DNA of 64,000 nt from Clostridia bacterium (GCA_017465505.1 JAFTWB010000023.1:25568-89567); one strand, 5' to 3'; positions 42,484 to 51,792 are shown, numbered from the stretch's first letter. The notes: generated from the sequence alone by a model not told the origin. Numbers and translations: made by a program.

Positions 42484-43890
42484 TTAGTCCTCCTCGTAAA
42501 CGATTTTGTTAAGGGCGTTGAGGTAAGCCTTAATGCTGGCACCCATAATATCTGTGGAGATACCTCTGCCCGAATAGAGCACGCCGTCAAAGCGAAGCTT
42601 AATCAAAGCCTCACCCATAGCCTCTCTGCCCTCGGTAACAGCCTGAATCTGGAAGTCATCCAGCTCATAGTGACAGCCCACAATCTGCTCAAGAGCAAGA
42701 AGTGCGGCGTCAATAGGACCGTCGCCTGTGGAAAGGCCGCAAAGCTCCTCGCCTTTTTTATCCACAACAATGTGAGCTGTAGGAGCAATTACGTTACTGG
42801 AATTGATAACATAGCTTGTGAGCTTATATGTGGGAGGCACCTGTAAAGCTTCGGAGGCAACAATAGCCTCAAGCTCCTTGGCACCAACATCTTTTTTTGC
42901 GGCAGTGGAAAGAAAAGCCTCGTAAACCTTGGCGATATCGTCATCGCTCAAAGTATAGCCCAGCTCCTTTACAGCCTTGCTGATTTCGGAAATATCGCTG
43001 TCTTTGCTGATGGCAATGTTCTCGCCCTCGCCTATTTTGTTGTCAAAGGGAGTTGTGTCGCTTCTTCTGGTTTTTGCAATTGTCTTAATCTGAGCAGCAG
43101 TTCTTGAAAGCTCTGTTACATTAAGACCCACAAAAACGCCCATCTGCTCACCTCTTAAGCGGATAAGGTGAACAAAGCTCTCTGTGGAGTTGAGGTTTGT
43201 TTTGGAAACAGAGGTTTTGATATACTCTGCACCGCACTTGAAAGCAGAAACCGCACAGGCGTTTGCCATACCAAGCTCGTTGTATGCGGCAATGCCCAGC
43301 TGAGCGTCTTTAAGAGCAGGAACTGCTTCGTAAAGGTCTGCAATAAGAGCCTCAAGCTCATCGGGAACTGTGGCAGAAGCAGTGTCGCAAAGTGTAACCG
43401 CCTTTGCACCTGCCTCTAAAGCGGCGGCGACCGCCTTATGCAAAAAGTCTTTTTCGCTTCTTGTGGCGTCTTCTGCCTCAAACTCTACAAAGTCGCAAAG
43501 GCTACAGGCGTATGAAACCAGCTCCTTAATCTTCTCAAGCATTACTGCAGGCTTTGCGTGGCTGATGTACTCCATACACACGTTGGATGTGGGAAGATAA
43601 ACAATAAGACGCTTCTTCTTAGCACCTTTCACTGCACCTGCTGCTCTTTCAATCTGCTCTTTTGTAGAGCCGGCAACAACTGCAAGACTGGAGTTTTTAA
43701 GGAGAGAAGATAGAGTTTTTAGCAAGAGAGTATCTGTGGCAACATTTTCAATAGCTGCCATTTCAATTACGTCAACGCCAATTCTGTCAAGAAGCTTGGC
43801 AATCTCGATTTTTTCCTTGAAGCTTAAGGTTGCACCCTTGTGGGTTGTGCCTTCCCTTAAAGTTACGTCAGAAATTCTTACCTGTTTCAT
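42484..43890 (-). CDS. Divergent 2-isopropylmalate/citramalate synthase-like protein
   Basis: 468 residues from the ATG after AAGGAG; an upstream extension runs through the T-box and is not coding. N-terminal HMGL-like barrel (SDVTLREGTTHKG) and a C-terminal LeuA allosteric dimer domain (about 340-465, with DFQIQAVTEG and GRGISTDIMGAS). Two hallmark motifs are altered: the metal-binding H-x-H-N-D is IAAYNELG, and the GxGERxGN segment is replaced by SVSKTNLNST. It may be catalytically distinct or a regulatory paralogue. The Leu T-box in front ties it to leucine metabolism. Confidence 0.82.
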   Translation of the reverse strand: MKQVRISDVTLREGTTHKGATLSFKEKIEIAKLLDRIGVDVIEMAAIENVATDTLLLKTLSSLLKNSSLAVVAGSTKEQIERAAGAVKGAKKKRLIVYLPTSNVCMEYISHAKPAVMLEKIKELVSYACSLCDFVEFEAEDATRSEKDFLHKAVAAALEAGAKAVTLCDTASATVPDELEALIADLYEAVPALKDAQLGIAAYNELGMANACAVSAFKCGAEYIKTSVSKTNLNSTESFVHLIRLRGEQMGVFVGLNVTELSRTAAQIKTIAKTRRSDTTPFDNKIGEGENIAISKDSDISEISKAVKELGYTLSDDDIAKVYEAFLSTAAKKDVGAKELEAIVASEALQVPPTYKLTSYVINSSNVIAPTAHIVVDKKGEELCGLSTGDGPIDAALLALEQIVGCHYELDDFQIQAVTEGREAMGEALIKLRFDGVLYSGRGISTDIMGASIKAYLNALNKIVYEED

Positions 43891-43920
43891 TTTTCTTATC
43901 TCCTTACCTAATGAAATAAA

Positions 43921-44150
43921 ATGAAAACGCCCTGAAGCCAAAGCCTCAGGGACGATAATAAACCGCGGTACCACCCGGATTTGCCGCCTTATAAAAAGCG
44001 ACCACTTAAAGCCTGTAACGGGGCTGACCGTGTGTACTTAAAAATTTCGGCACACCTGCTCGGGAGTGAGAAGCAAGCCTTCTTCCCTGCCTGATTTCAG
44101 CTTACACAGGCTCTCTGTAAGGGCTTCGGAAAAGCTATTCTCCGTCGTTG
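43921..44150 (-). promoter_or_regulatory. Leucine-type T-box leader with terminator
   Basis: The T-box sequence GGGTGGTACCGCGG is at 43963-43976. Stem I shows the AGAGAG bulge and a GCTGAAA distal loop, and the specifier region reads CTC followed by ACTCCCGAG (CTC at 44068-44070), a leucine codon. The variable T-box base (T) matches A73 of tRNA-Leu. The terminator hairpin GCCTCAGGG-type stem pairs 43943-43951 with 43930-43938 and is followed by TTTTCATTTT. Uncharged tRNA-Leu would relieve termination of the LeuA-like and fusion genes. Confidence 0.92.
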
Positions 44151-44184
44151 CATTTAAGTTTGATTTATAAAATAAATTAGAATT

Positions 44185-44213
44185 ATTTTACCTCAAATTG
44201 TCAATGCTGTCAA
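44185..44213 (-). promoter_or_regulatory. Promoter of the leucine T-box operon
   Basis: Minus strand TTGACA (44208-44213), 17-base spacer, TAAAAT (44185-44190). Confidence 0.88.
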
Positions 44214-44303
44214 GCAAAATTTGCATTTTAACATTAAACCTTCAATAATCTGCAATTTGCCCTACTAAAGCTTACTAAACCCGACAACCATTAGAAAATC
44301 TCA

Positions 44304-44340
44304 CAAAAAAAGCCCCTGCAAAAATCATTGCAGAGGCCTT
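44304..44340 (-). terminator. Terminator of the Kef-type antiporter gene
   Basis: Minus-strand hairpin GCCTCTGCAA...TTGCAGGGGC followed by TTTTTTT, 10 bases after the stop codon. Confidence 0.85.
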
Positions 44341-44347
44341 GATTCTT

Positions 44348-45634
44348 TTATTTATGCAAAACTCCACGGGAAGATTTTCTCTGTTCGGGGATAATTTCGC
44401 CTGCTTTTGTGAGAGAAATCTTGGTCATAAGAGGGCCAACAAGCTCGTAAATCATTACGGAGAAAAGTGTGAGGTTACGGATAATCTCAACTTCTCTTGT
44501 TCCTGCAAACTCAGCAGAGCCTGCCACAACTGACATCATACCCAAAGCAACACCTGCCTGGGGAAAAAGTGTGATACCAAGGTACTTTGTTATCATAGGG
44601 TCGCACTTTGTAAGCTTGGCACTGATAAATGAGCCGAAGTACTTACCAAGGCAACGAAGCACGATATAAGCAACACCAACCACAACAACAGCCCACCGGG
44701 TAAAGATGGAAAGCTCAAGCTCTGCACCGGAAATTACAAAGAAAAGTGCAAAGAGAGGGCCTGTCCAGCGGTCAATTCTGTCCATAAGCTCCTCGGAAAA
44801 GTCGCAGAGGTTACAGAAAATTGTACCCATCATCATACAGAGAAGCAGTGAGGAAAAGCCAACGTGAACAGAGCCTATGTTAAATTTAAGGGTTGAAATT
44901 GCCACACCCAAAAGAACAAAAGCAACTGTCAGAGAAAGACGCTTGCTTCTGGAGTGGAAGAATCTTTCCACAAAAGCAAGTCCTGCACCAAGAGCTGAGC
45001 CAACCGCAAGAGAAGCAACAATCTCAATAACAGGCTCAAGCACAAGAGAAAGCACGTTAAGGTGACCTGTTGCAAAAGCCTTTGCGGTACCAAAACAAAC
45101 AGCAAAGATAATCAGACCGACAGCGTCGTCCAAAGCAACAACAGGAAGCAAAATTGTGGTAACAGGGCCTTTAGCCTTATACTGCTTGATTACCATAAGA
45201 GTAGCCGCAGGAGCAGTTGCCGCCGCAATAGCACCCATAATCAGAGCTGTGGGGATACTTACAACGTCGGGCATAAACCGGTGGATAACCAGAAGTCCGC
45301 CGCCTACTAAAATTGTAGCAAGAACAGCCGCCGCAGTTGACACAATGGCCGCCTGCTTACCAATAGCCTTAACCTGAGCCACTCTGAACTCGTTTCCGAT
45401 TGTAAAAGCAATGAAGCCGAGAGCCACGTCACAGATAACAGAAAGACTTTCCACATAATGAAGGCTTGTGAAGCCCAGGCCATCAATGCCCAGTTGACCC
45501 AGACAATAAGGGCCTATAAGTATGCCTGCCACAAGATAACCTGTTACGGCAGGAAGTCCCAGCGGCTTGCAAAGACGTGTCATAAGAAGACCCGCAAGAA
45601 TTGCAACGCCAAGACAAAGAATTACATTTGCCAT
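44348..45634 (-). CDS. Monovalent cation:proton antiporter (CPA2/Kef type)
   Basis: 428 residues with 11-13 membrane segments and the CPA2 fold signatures: GYLVAGILIGP near 32-42, GFIAFTIGNEF near 72-82, AATAPAATLMV and the paired-Asp membrane motif PVVALDDAVGL. It lacks the cytoplasmic TrkA-N domain of full KefB/C, so it is a membrane-only form. Exchanges Na+ or K+ for H+. Monocistronic. Confidence 0.88.
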   Translation of the reverse strand: MANVILCLGVAILAGLLMTRLCKPLGLPAVTGYLVAGILIGPYCLGQLGIDGLGFTSLHYVESLSVICDVALGFIAFTIGNEFRVAQVKAIGKQAAIVSTAAAVLATILVGGGLLVIHRFMPDVVSIPTALIMGAIAAATAPAATLMVIKQYKAKGPVTTILLPVVALDDAVGLIIFAVCFGTAKAFATGHLNVLSLVLEPVIEIVASLAVGSALGAGLAFVERFFHSRSKRLSLTVAFVLLGVAISTLKFNIGSVHVGFSSLLLCMMMGTIFCNLCDFSEELMDRIDRWTGPLFALFFVISGAELELSIFTRWAVVVVGVAYIVLRCLGKYFGSFISAKLTKCDPMITKYLGITLFPQAGVALGMMSVVAGSAEFAGTREVEIIRNLTLFSVMIYELVGPLMTKISLTKAGEIIPEQRKSSRGVLHK

Positions 45635-45666
45635 TATTCTACCCCTGATTTCTAAAATTTTTTCTC

Positions 45667-45715
45667 AAAAAATAATACCCCTTTTCAGCGGCAATGTCAA
45701 CCGTAAAAGGGGTAT
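45667..45715 (-). terminator. Terminator of the dehydratase/activase-like operon
   Basis: 11-bp hairpin ATACCCCTTTT / AAAAGGGGTAT followed on the minus strand by ATTTTTTG, about 40 bases after the activase stop codon. Confidence 0.85.
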
Positions 45716-45752
45716 CAAATTCAACATAATTTCTTGCAGAAATCCGCTTTGT

Positions 45753-48683
45753 TTAATCGTTTCTGTCAGCCGCTGCCGAAAGAAGGCTTCTAAGGCGGAT
45801 TCTGACCGCTCCCATATTGGAAATCTCATCGATTTTAAGCTGAGTATAGATTTTTCCGCTTTCTTCAATAATGGAGCGAGCCTCGTCGGTTGTAACGGCG
45901 TCAACACCGCAGCCAAAGGACACAAGCTGAACAAGATTAACCTTATGGCCTCTCTTATGCTCTGCCACAAACCTTGCGGCGGCATAAAGACGAGCGTGAT
46001 ATGTCCACTGGTTTCTCACGGTAACTTTAAACTTATCATAAAGATGACTTACACTGTCCTCAGTTATAACAACCGCACCCTCACCGCAAATAAGAGAGTC
46101 TATGCCGTGGTTGATTTCTGGGTCGATGTGATAGGGTCTTCCCGAAAGAACAATTACGGGCAAGTCCTCTTTCTCGGCAATTTCCAGATACTCCTCAGCC
46201 TTGCTTCTTACATCTGAGAGGAATTTGTAGTATGCCTCGTAAGCTTTGTCGCTTGCGGCTTTAATGGTTTTCTTGTCAAATTTTCTGAAGTGCTTTTCAA
46301 GGATAGGAGCAATATGCACCTCAAACTGCTTTTTGTCGTGAAGACCGATAAAGTCTGAGATAAACTTTGTTTTACTGATTGCACCAACATTTGACTTGAT
46401 AACCTGAGGATAATAGGCAACAACAGGACAGTTGAAGTGATTATCACCCAGCTTTTCGTCAAAGTTGTAGGTCATATCGGGATAGAAAACCGCGTCCACA
46501 CCCTCGTCAATAAGAGCCTCGATATGTCCGTGCATAAGCTTGGCAGGATAGCAGACAGTGTCCGAAGGAATTGTGTGCTGACCCTTAAGGTAAAGCTTGC
46601 GGTTTGACTTGGGTGAAACTTTGACATTAAAGCCCAAAGCAGAAAAGAAGGTTGCCCAGAAAGGCAGAAGCTCGTACATATTAAGCCCCAGAGGAAGTCC
46701 CACACTTTCCTTGCTTTCGTCAAAAGGAAGGTTGCGGTATTCATCAAGAAGCTTGTTTTTGTATTCGTAAAGATTGTAGGCAGCTGTGCCCTTAGCATTC
46801 TGCAAGGGCTTGTCGCACCTGTTACCTGCTATGTACTTCTCCCCTTCTCCAAAGGTGTTTACGGTAAGTCGGCAATGGTTTTCACAGCCGTGGCAGGTAA
46901 TTGCCTTTACACTATGCTTGAAATCCAGAAGCTCACTCAGAGAGATAAGCTTGGTTTCTCTTGGCTTTTTGCGGTATTTTTCAAGGCTGTAAAGTGCAGC
47001 ACCATAAGCACCCATAATAGCAGAATATGCAGGACGGATTACGTTTCTGCCGATTTCCTGCTCAAAAACTCTGAGCACGGCGTCACTTAAAAATGTACCA
47101 CCCTGAACTACAATGTTTTCGCCAAGGCTTTCTGCTCTTGCACATCTTATAACCTTATAAAGAGCGTTTTTAACCACACTGGTGGAAAGCCCTGCTGAGA
47201 TGTTCTCAACAGTTGCACCGTCTTTCTGAGCCTGCTTTACCGAGCTGTTCATAAACACAGTGCAGCGAGAGCCTAAATCAACAGGTCGGTCTGCATAAAG
47301 GCCCAGCTTTGCAAACTCTTCCACGTTATAGCCCAGAGCATTGGCAAAGGTTTGCAGGAAAGAGCCGCAGCCCGAAGAGCAGGCTTCGTTTAAGAAGATA
47401 TTATCAATTGAGCCGTTTCGGATTTTGAAGCATTTAATATCCTGACCGCCGATATCCAGAATAAAGTCAACATCGCTCTTGAACTTTTTGGCGGCAGTAT
47501 AATGGGCAATGGTTTCAACAATGCCGAAATCCACGTGGAAGGCACTTTTTATAATGTCCTCGCCATAGCCTGTTACGGCTGAGGAGTTGATTCTGATGTC
47601 AGGAAAATCCCTGAAAATTCCAATTAGATAATCCTTTATAACAGGAACCGGATTGCCGCTGTTGGAAGTATAAAAGGGTCGGAAAATGTCGCCCTTTTCT
47701 GAGCAAAGAACACATTTAACCGTAGTTGAGCCTGCGTCAATACCAAGGTACATTTCTTTTTCGGGCTCTTTAAGCTCTTTAATGCCCTCAGAGGCTTTTC
47801 TGTGTCGCTCCTTAAACTCTTTATACTCTTCTTCATTATTAAAAAGTCTGCGGCAGCTTGTGTAGCCGCCCTTTGCACTGTAATTTTCAATAACTTCAGA
47901 AAGCTCTTTGATGTTTTGCTCCTCTGCGGCAGAAGAGAAAGCCGCACCCAAGGCAACAAAATACAGAGAGTTTTTAGGCAAAGTGCCCTTAAGGGAAAGC
48001 ACATCGTCAAAGCTTTTTCTAAGCTCTGACATAAATGTGAGAGGGCCACCCAGATAAAGGATATTACCCTTGATTTCTCTGCCCTGAGCAAGACCGCCTA
48101 CAGTCTGGTTAACCACGGCATAGAAGATACTTGCACTGATGTCCTCTTTTCTTGCACCCTGATTTATAAGGGGCTGAACATCGGTTTTTGCAAAAACGCC
48201 GCAACGTGAAGCAATGGTATAAACCTTTTCTTTTTTCTCCGAAAGAACATTAAGCTCCTCGGGAGTAATGTTGAGAAGGCTTGCCATCTGGTCTATAAAA
48301 GCCCCTGTACCACCTGCACAGGTGCCGTTCATTCTTACCTCAAGACCACCTGAAAGGAAAAGGATTTTTGCGTCCTCTCCACCAAGCTCGATTACAACGT
48401 CGGTTTTGGGAGAAAGCTTTTTCACTGCATTTCTGGTGGCGTAAACCTCCTGCACAAAAGGAAGTCTGAGGTCGTTTGCCATACCCATACCTGCCGAGCC
48501 TGAAACGGCAATATACATTTTTTCGTCATTGGTGGCTTCGTAAACTTCAGCAAGAAGCTGAGCAGTCATTTCGGAAATTTTGGAAAAATGGCGTCTGTAT
48601 GTAGAAAAAACTATTTTATCATTTTCGTCCAGCACCACACACTTTACTGTGGTGGAGCCTACGTCAAGACCTATACGTTTCAT
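45753..48683 (-). CDS. Fused double 2-hydroxyacyl-CoA dehydratase activase-like protein with DUF2229 domain
   Basis: 976 residues. Two tandem BadF/BadG/HgdC ATPase domains (GLDVGSTTVKCVV at 4-16; GIDAGSTTVKCVL near 310), each with cysteines in the positions that bridge the [4Fe-4S] cluster of HgdC (CAGGTG and SRCGVF; CSSGCGS and SRCTVF). The C-terminal third is a DUF2229-type region with CHGCENHC and CYPAKLMHG. Such activases drive ATP-dependent one-electron reduction of a partner iron-sulfur protein; the partner is probably the gene immediately upstream (4-base overlap). The substrate of this widespread clostridial pair is not known to me. Confidence 0.88.
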   Translation of the reverse strand: MKRIGLDVGSTTVKCVVLDENDKIVFSTYRRHFSKISEMTAQLLAEVYEATNDEKMYIAVSGSAGMGMANDLRLPFVQEVYATRNAVKKLSPKTDVVIELGGEDAKILFLSGGLEVRMNGTCAGGTGAFIDQMASLLNITPEELNVLSEKKEKVYTIASRCGVFAKTDVQPLINQGARKEDISASIFYAVVNQTVGGLAQGREIKGNILYLGGPLTFMSELRKSFDDVLSLKGTLPKNSLYFVALGAAFSSAAEEQNIKELSEVIENYSAKGGYTSCRRLFNNEEEYKEFKERHRKASEGIKELKEPEKEMYLGIDAGSTTVKCVLCSEKGDIFRPFYTSNSGNPVPVIKDYLIGIFRDFPDIRINSSAVTGYGEDIIKSAFHVDFGIVETIAHYTAAKKFKSDVDFILDIGGQDIKCFKIRNGSIDNIFLNEACSSGCGSFLQTFANALGYNVEEFAKLGLYADRPVDLGSRCTVFMNSSVKQAQKDGATVENISAGLSTSVVKNALYKVIRCARAESLGENIVVQGGTFLSDAVLRVFEQEIGRNVIRPAYSAIMGAYGAALYSLEKYRKKPRETKLISLSELLDFKHSVKAITCHGCENHCRLTVNTFGEGEKYIAGNRCDKPLQNAKGTAAYNLYEYKNKLLDEYRNLPFDESKESVGLPLGLNMYELLPFWATFFSALGFNVKVSPKSNRKLYLKGQHTIPSDTVCYPAKLMHGHIEALIDEGVDAVFYPDMTYNFDEKLGDNHFNCPVVAYYPQVIKSNVGAISKTKFISDFIGLHDKKQFEVHIAPILEKHFRKFDKKTIKAASDKAYEAYYKFLSDVRSKAEEYLEIAEKEDLPVIVLSGRPYHIDPEINHGIDSLICGEGAVVITEDSVSHLYDKFKVTVRNQWTYHARLYAAARFVAEHKRGHKVNLVQLVSFGCGVDAVTTDEARSIIEESGKIYTQLKIDEISNMGAVRIRLRSLLSAAADRND

Positions 48684-49936
48684 AGGTTCATTTCCTCCTG
48701 AGCAACAGAAAGCATAAGCTTAATGCGGTTTTCCTGATTAACCTTTGAAGCACCTGCGTCAAAGTCTATGGGGAAAATATTGGCGTTGGGATAAATCTCA
48801 CGCATACTGCGGATTACTCCCTTGCCTACAATGTGATTGGGCAGGCAGCCGAAAGGCTGAGTACAGATAACGTTATTGTAGCCTTTCTCAATAAGCTCGG
48901 CAGTTTCCGCAGGAAGAAGCCAGCCCTCGCCCATTTTTACTCCTCGGTCTATTACCTTCTCACCCAGCTCTTTGATGTGAGCAAAAGGTGCAGGAGCTGT
49001 AAACTGGGGATATTTTTTGAGGACGTCAATCATAACCTCCTCAACCTTTGCGGCGGCAAATTCTGCAATTTTACCGCCCTGCTTGATAAACCAGTTTCCG
49101 CCGTAGTATTTATAGTCGGTTTCAATATTTGCAAAGCAATACTGGAAAAAGCCCAACACACCGGGCACCATATATTCAACACCCTGAGATTCAAGGAACT
49201 TTTCAAGTCCGTTGTTGCCGAAGGAAGAGAATTTAACATAAATTTCTCCCACAATACCAACCTTGATTTTTGGGGTTTTCTTGATTTCTATATCTGCAAA
49301 ATCCTTGGCTATGCCTTCAAGGTTTTCTCTGAATTTCTTTCTGGAAAGGCCTTTGCCGCGTTTAAACTGGCTGACGATTTCTCCCACCCATTTATCAAGG
49401 ACTTTACGGGTATCCCCTTTGTTGACCTCGTAAGGTGTGGTCTGGTTTTTGAGAAGCATAAGCATATCGCCGTAAATAATAGCCATAATGCACTTAAGCA
49501 TAAGAGGCAAGGTGAACTTAAAGCCCGAGTACTTTTCAATTCCCGTTAGGCTTAAGGAAATCACAGGGATATGCTCCCAGCCCATATTTTTCAGGGCTTT
49601 TCTGAGAAGCCAGATATAGTTGGAAGCTCTGCAACCGCCGCCTGTCTGAAACTGAATAAGAGCACACTTATCAGGGTCAAAGTCACCGCACTGAAGGGCA
49701 TAAATCTGCTGGCCTGTGGAGCATATAGCAGGATAGCACATATCGTTGTGCATATATTTAAGGCCTGTGTCGATAACCTCTTTACCCTCGTAGTGAGCTA
49801 CAAAAAGGTTATAGCCCTGCATTTTAAAAAGCTCCTGCAAAATCTCCATATGTGTAGGAAAAATATCGGGAGCAATAATTGTGTAGTCTTTTTTCATCTG
49901 CTTTGTAAAATCAACAGGTGGTTTCTTGCTTGGCAT
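48680..49936 (-). CDS. 2-hydroxyacyl-CoA dehydratase (HgdB-like) family protein
   Basis: 418 residues from the second ATG (MPSKKPPVDF), the better spaced from AAGGAAG. Cysteines at DMCYPAICSTGQQ, GGGCRASNYI and TQPFGCLPNHI fit the cluster-binding pattern of the HgdB/double-cubane superfamily. With the adjacent fused activase it would make an ATP-driven strong-reductant system. No CoA transferase or second dehydratase subunit is nearby, which argues against a classical amino-acid-fermenting dehydratase. Confidence 0.87.
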   Translation of the reverse strand: MPSKKPPVDFTKQMKKDYTIIAPDIFPTHMEILQELFKMQGYNLFVAHYEGKEVIDTGLKYMHNDMCYPAICSTGQQIYALQCGDFDPDKCALIQFQTGGGCRASNYIWLLRKALKNMGWEHIPVISLSLTGIEKYSGFKFTLPLMLKCIMAIIYGDMLMLLKNQTTPYEVNKGDTRKVLDKWVGEIVSQFKRGKGLSRKKFRENLEGIAKDFADIEIKKTPKIKVGIVGEIYVKFSSFGNNGLEKFLESQGVEYMVPGVLGFFQYCFANIETDYKYYGGNWFIKQGGKIAEFAAAKVEEVMIDVLKKYPQFTAPAPFAHIKELGEKVIDRGVKMGEGWLLPAETAELIEKGYNNVICTQPFGCLPNHIVGKGVIRSMREIYPNANIFPIDFDAGASKVNQENRIKLMLSVAQEEMNL

Positions 49937-50037
49937 AATCATCTTCCTTTAAATTGATTTCGACAAAATCTTACATATTATTATATTATACATAAATTCA
50001 AAGGGAAAACAATGAACAAACTTTTAACAATAAGAAA

Positions 50038-50057
50038 AGCCCTGCAAAAGCAGAGCT
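50038..50057 (-). terminator. Terminator of the sulfatase-like gene
   Basis: Minus-strand AGCTCTGC-tttt-GCAGGGCT followed by TTTTCTTATTG, 14 bases after the stop codon. Confidence 0.8.
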
Positions 50058-50070
50058 TGGTTCTTAGTGA

Positions 50071-51792
50071 TTATCCCTGTAAGAAGGGGTATTCTATGGG
50101 AGCTTTGTCAATGATAGTCCAGTTTTTCATATCATTGGCGTCTCCCTTTATTTCGTAGGTAATAAGGTTTTCTTCACGGATTGAGCCGTCCTTGGAAGCA
50201 CCGCTCATATACATATATCTTGTGATATCTGCATTCTCCTCAACCTCATCAAAGGGTGTGCCGTAGTCCTTATAGTTTTCAACGCCCATTTCCTTAAGCA
50301 CTGTTGCACGGACATTTAAAAGCTGCTGGGGACTGTTGTCCTCTTTGATTTCGCCCTTGGCGTTGGCAGGCTTGTAGAACATAGAAACAACTCTGGGTGC
50401 GTCAAGCTCCTCAATTGTGCCGCTTCTGCCGTGATCAGCTGTGACGATAATGGTTGAAGAGTCGTAAATGCCAAGCTCTTTGAGCTGCCTGAGGTATTCG
50501 CCTACATTTGTAAGAGCACCTCTTGTGGCTTCTTTGACTGTTACCTTCTCAGAGGTCTTCTCGCAGTTTTCGTCAAAGACGTAAGGTGCGTGACAACCCT
50601 TGAAAAGATAATAAGAGAATGTACCCTTTTTGTCATCCTGATTATTGGTGTTGAGCTTTTCAGAGCAAAGTCTGTCGTAGAAAGCGTAGTCTGTAAGAGA
50701 GATACGCTCGTTATTCTTAAGAGAATATGCACTGTTTGCTTCAGTTGTGTCGGTTTCAAAGAAAGGCTTGAGAGCAACGGGAGCAGTGCGGTAAAGAGAA
50801 AGCTTCACAAACTCTTTTTCAAGCTTGAGATAGTCTATTTCGGGCTCAATCTCCTTGTAGTTATCAAGGTACTCCATCAGATACTCACCGTCGGGGTTGA
50901 GGTACTTCTGATGAGCATAAACACGCACAGCATAACCTGCGTCTTTCATTTCGTCGAAAAAGCCGTTGTTTTCCCAAGCGTTTTCCATAGCGGTGTTGTA
51001 ATCTGTTTTGTAAAAATCATTTACACCGGTGAAAAGATAAGCAACTGAAGGGAAAGTACGGGAGTAATGAGGGGTGGTGTTTTTGTACCAGGTAAAGCCG
51101 TCAAACTCTTCAAAATACTGAGGGTCGTTTGCCATAACTTCTTCTGCGAAGGTAATGTCGAAGGAGTCAACTGCAAGAATGATTACGTTGTGCTCTTTGG
51201 AAAGGTCAAACTCCTCAACACGAGTTGCCTGAATGTTACTTTTCTCATCAATTTCGCTGATAAAGAAAATACCCACTGAGCTTGCAAGCTGCATAACGGA
51301 AAGAAGAACGCAAAGGAAAACTGTGGCGTAGTTCCAGATTTTTTTGTTAAACTGCTCAATTGCAAAAAGCAGGAAAAGAATAAGACCCCAGATTGCAAGG
51401 CCGATAACTGCCTCAGTAGCAAGGTCAATCCACAAAACCTCGGTACCGTCAAGAACGCCTACGCTGGAGTTCATAAATATTGACTGAACATAAGCACCAA
51501 GGGAAAGCCCCACCAGAAGTGACAGATACCAGTTTAAAAGCTTGCCTCTTAAGGCAAAGGAAAGTGCAAAAAGCACCGCAAATACAATAATAGCACTGAC
51601 GCCGATAGTAAGCATTGCCTGCGAAAGGGTATACTCAAAAAACTTTGTGTTGGCTACGAAAATTTCGATAATAGGAGCCAGAAAATAAGTCATCACAAAG
51701 GTAAAGCAGGCAAGAAGAGAAAGCACTGCTCTTTTCTTGAGATTACGGTTATCCGCAAAAAGAAATGTTTTTAAGCTTTTTAAAAACTTCAT
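50071..51792 (-). CDS. Membrane sulfatase/phosphoglycerol-transferase family protein
   Basis: 573 residues from the ATG after GGGAGG (MKFLKSLKTFLF). Five or so membrane helices to about residue 190, then an extracellular alkaline-phosphatase-fold domain starting HNVIILAVDSFD (metal Asp) with TFPSVAYLFTG in the nucleophile region and VTADHGRSG as the distal metal site. This is the layout of LtaS-like or arylsulfatase-like enzymes that move phosphoglycerol or phosphoethanolamine groups onto surface polymers. Neighbouring acyltransferase and CDP-glycerol transferase genes support a cell-wall polymer role. Confidence 0.85.
   Translation of the reverse strand: MKFLKSLKTFLFADNRNLKKRAVLSLLACFTFVMTYFLAPIIEIFVANTKFFEYTLSQAMLTIGVSAIIVFAVLFALSFALRGKLLNWYLSLLVGLSLGAYVQSIFMNSSVGVLDGTEVLWIDLATEAVIGLAIWGLILFLLFAIEQFNKKIWNYATVFLCVLLSVMQLASSVGIFFISEIDEKSNIQATRVEEFDLSKEHNVIILAVDSFDITFAEEVMANDPQYFEEFDGFTWYKNTTPHYSRTFPSVAYLFTGVNDFYKTDYNTAMENAWENNGFFDEMKDAGYAVRVYAHQKYLNPDGEYLMEYLDNYKEIEPEIDYLKLEKEFVKLSLYRTAPVALKPFFETDTTEANSAYSLKNNERISLTDYAFYDRLCSEKLNTNNQDDKKGTFSYYLFKGCHAPYVFDENCEKTSEKVTVKEATRGALTNVGEYLRQLKELGIYDSSTIIVTADHGRSGTIEELDAPRVVSMFYKPANAKGEIKEDNSPQQLLNVRATVLKEMGVENYKDYGTPFDEVEENADITRYMYMSGASKDGSIREENLITYEIKGDANDMKNWTIIDKAPIEYPFLQG

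Noticed and set aside
43891-43974. Upstream extension of the LeuA-like protein by 28 codons
   Set aside because: It would be translated from the T-box terminator and antiterminator; an AAGGAG site supports the start at 43890.
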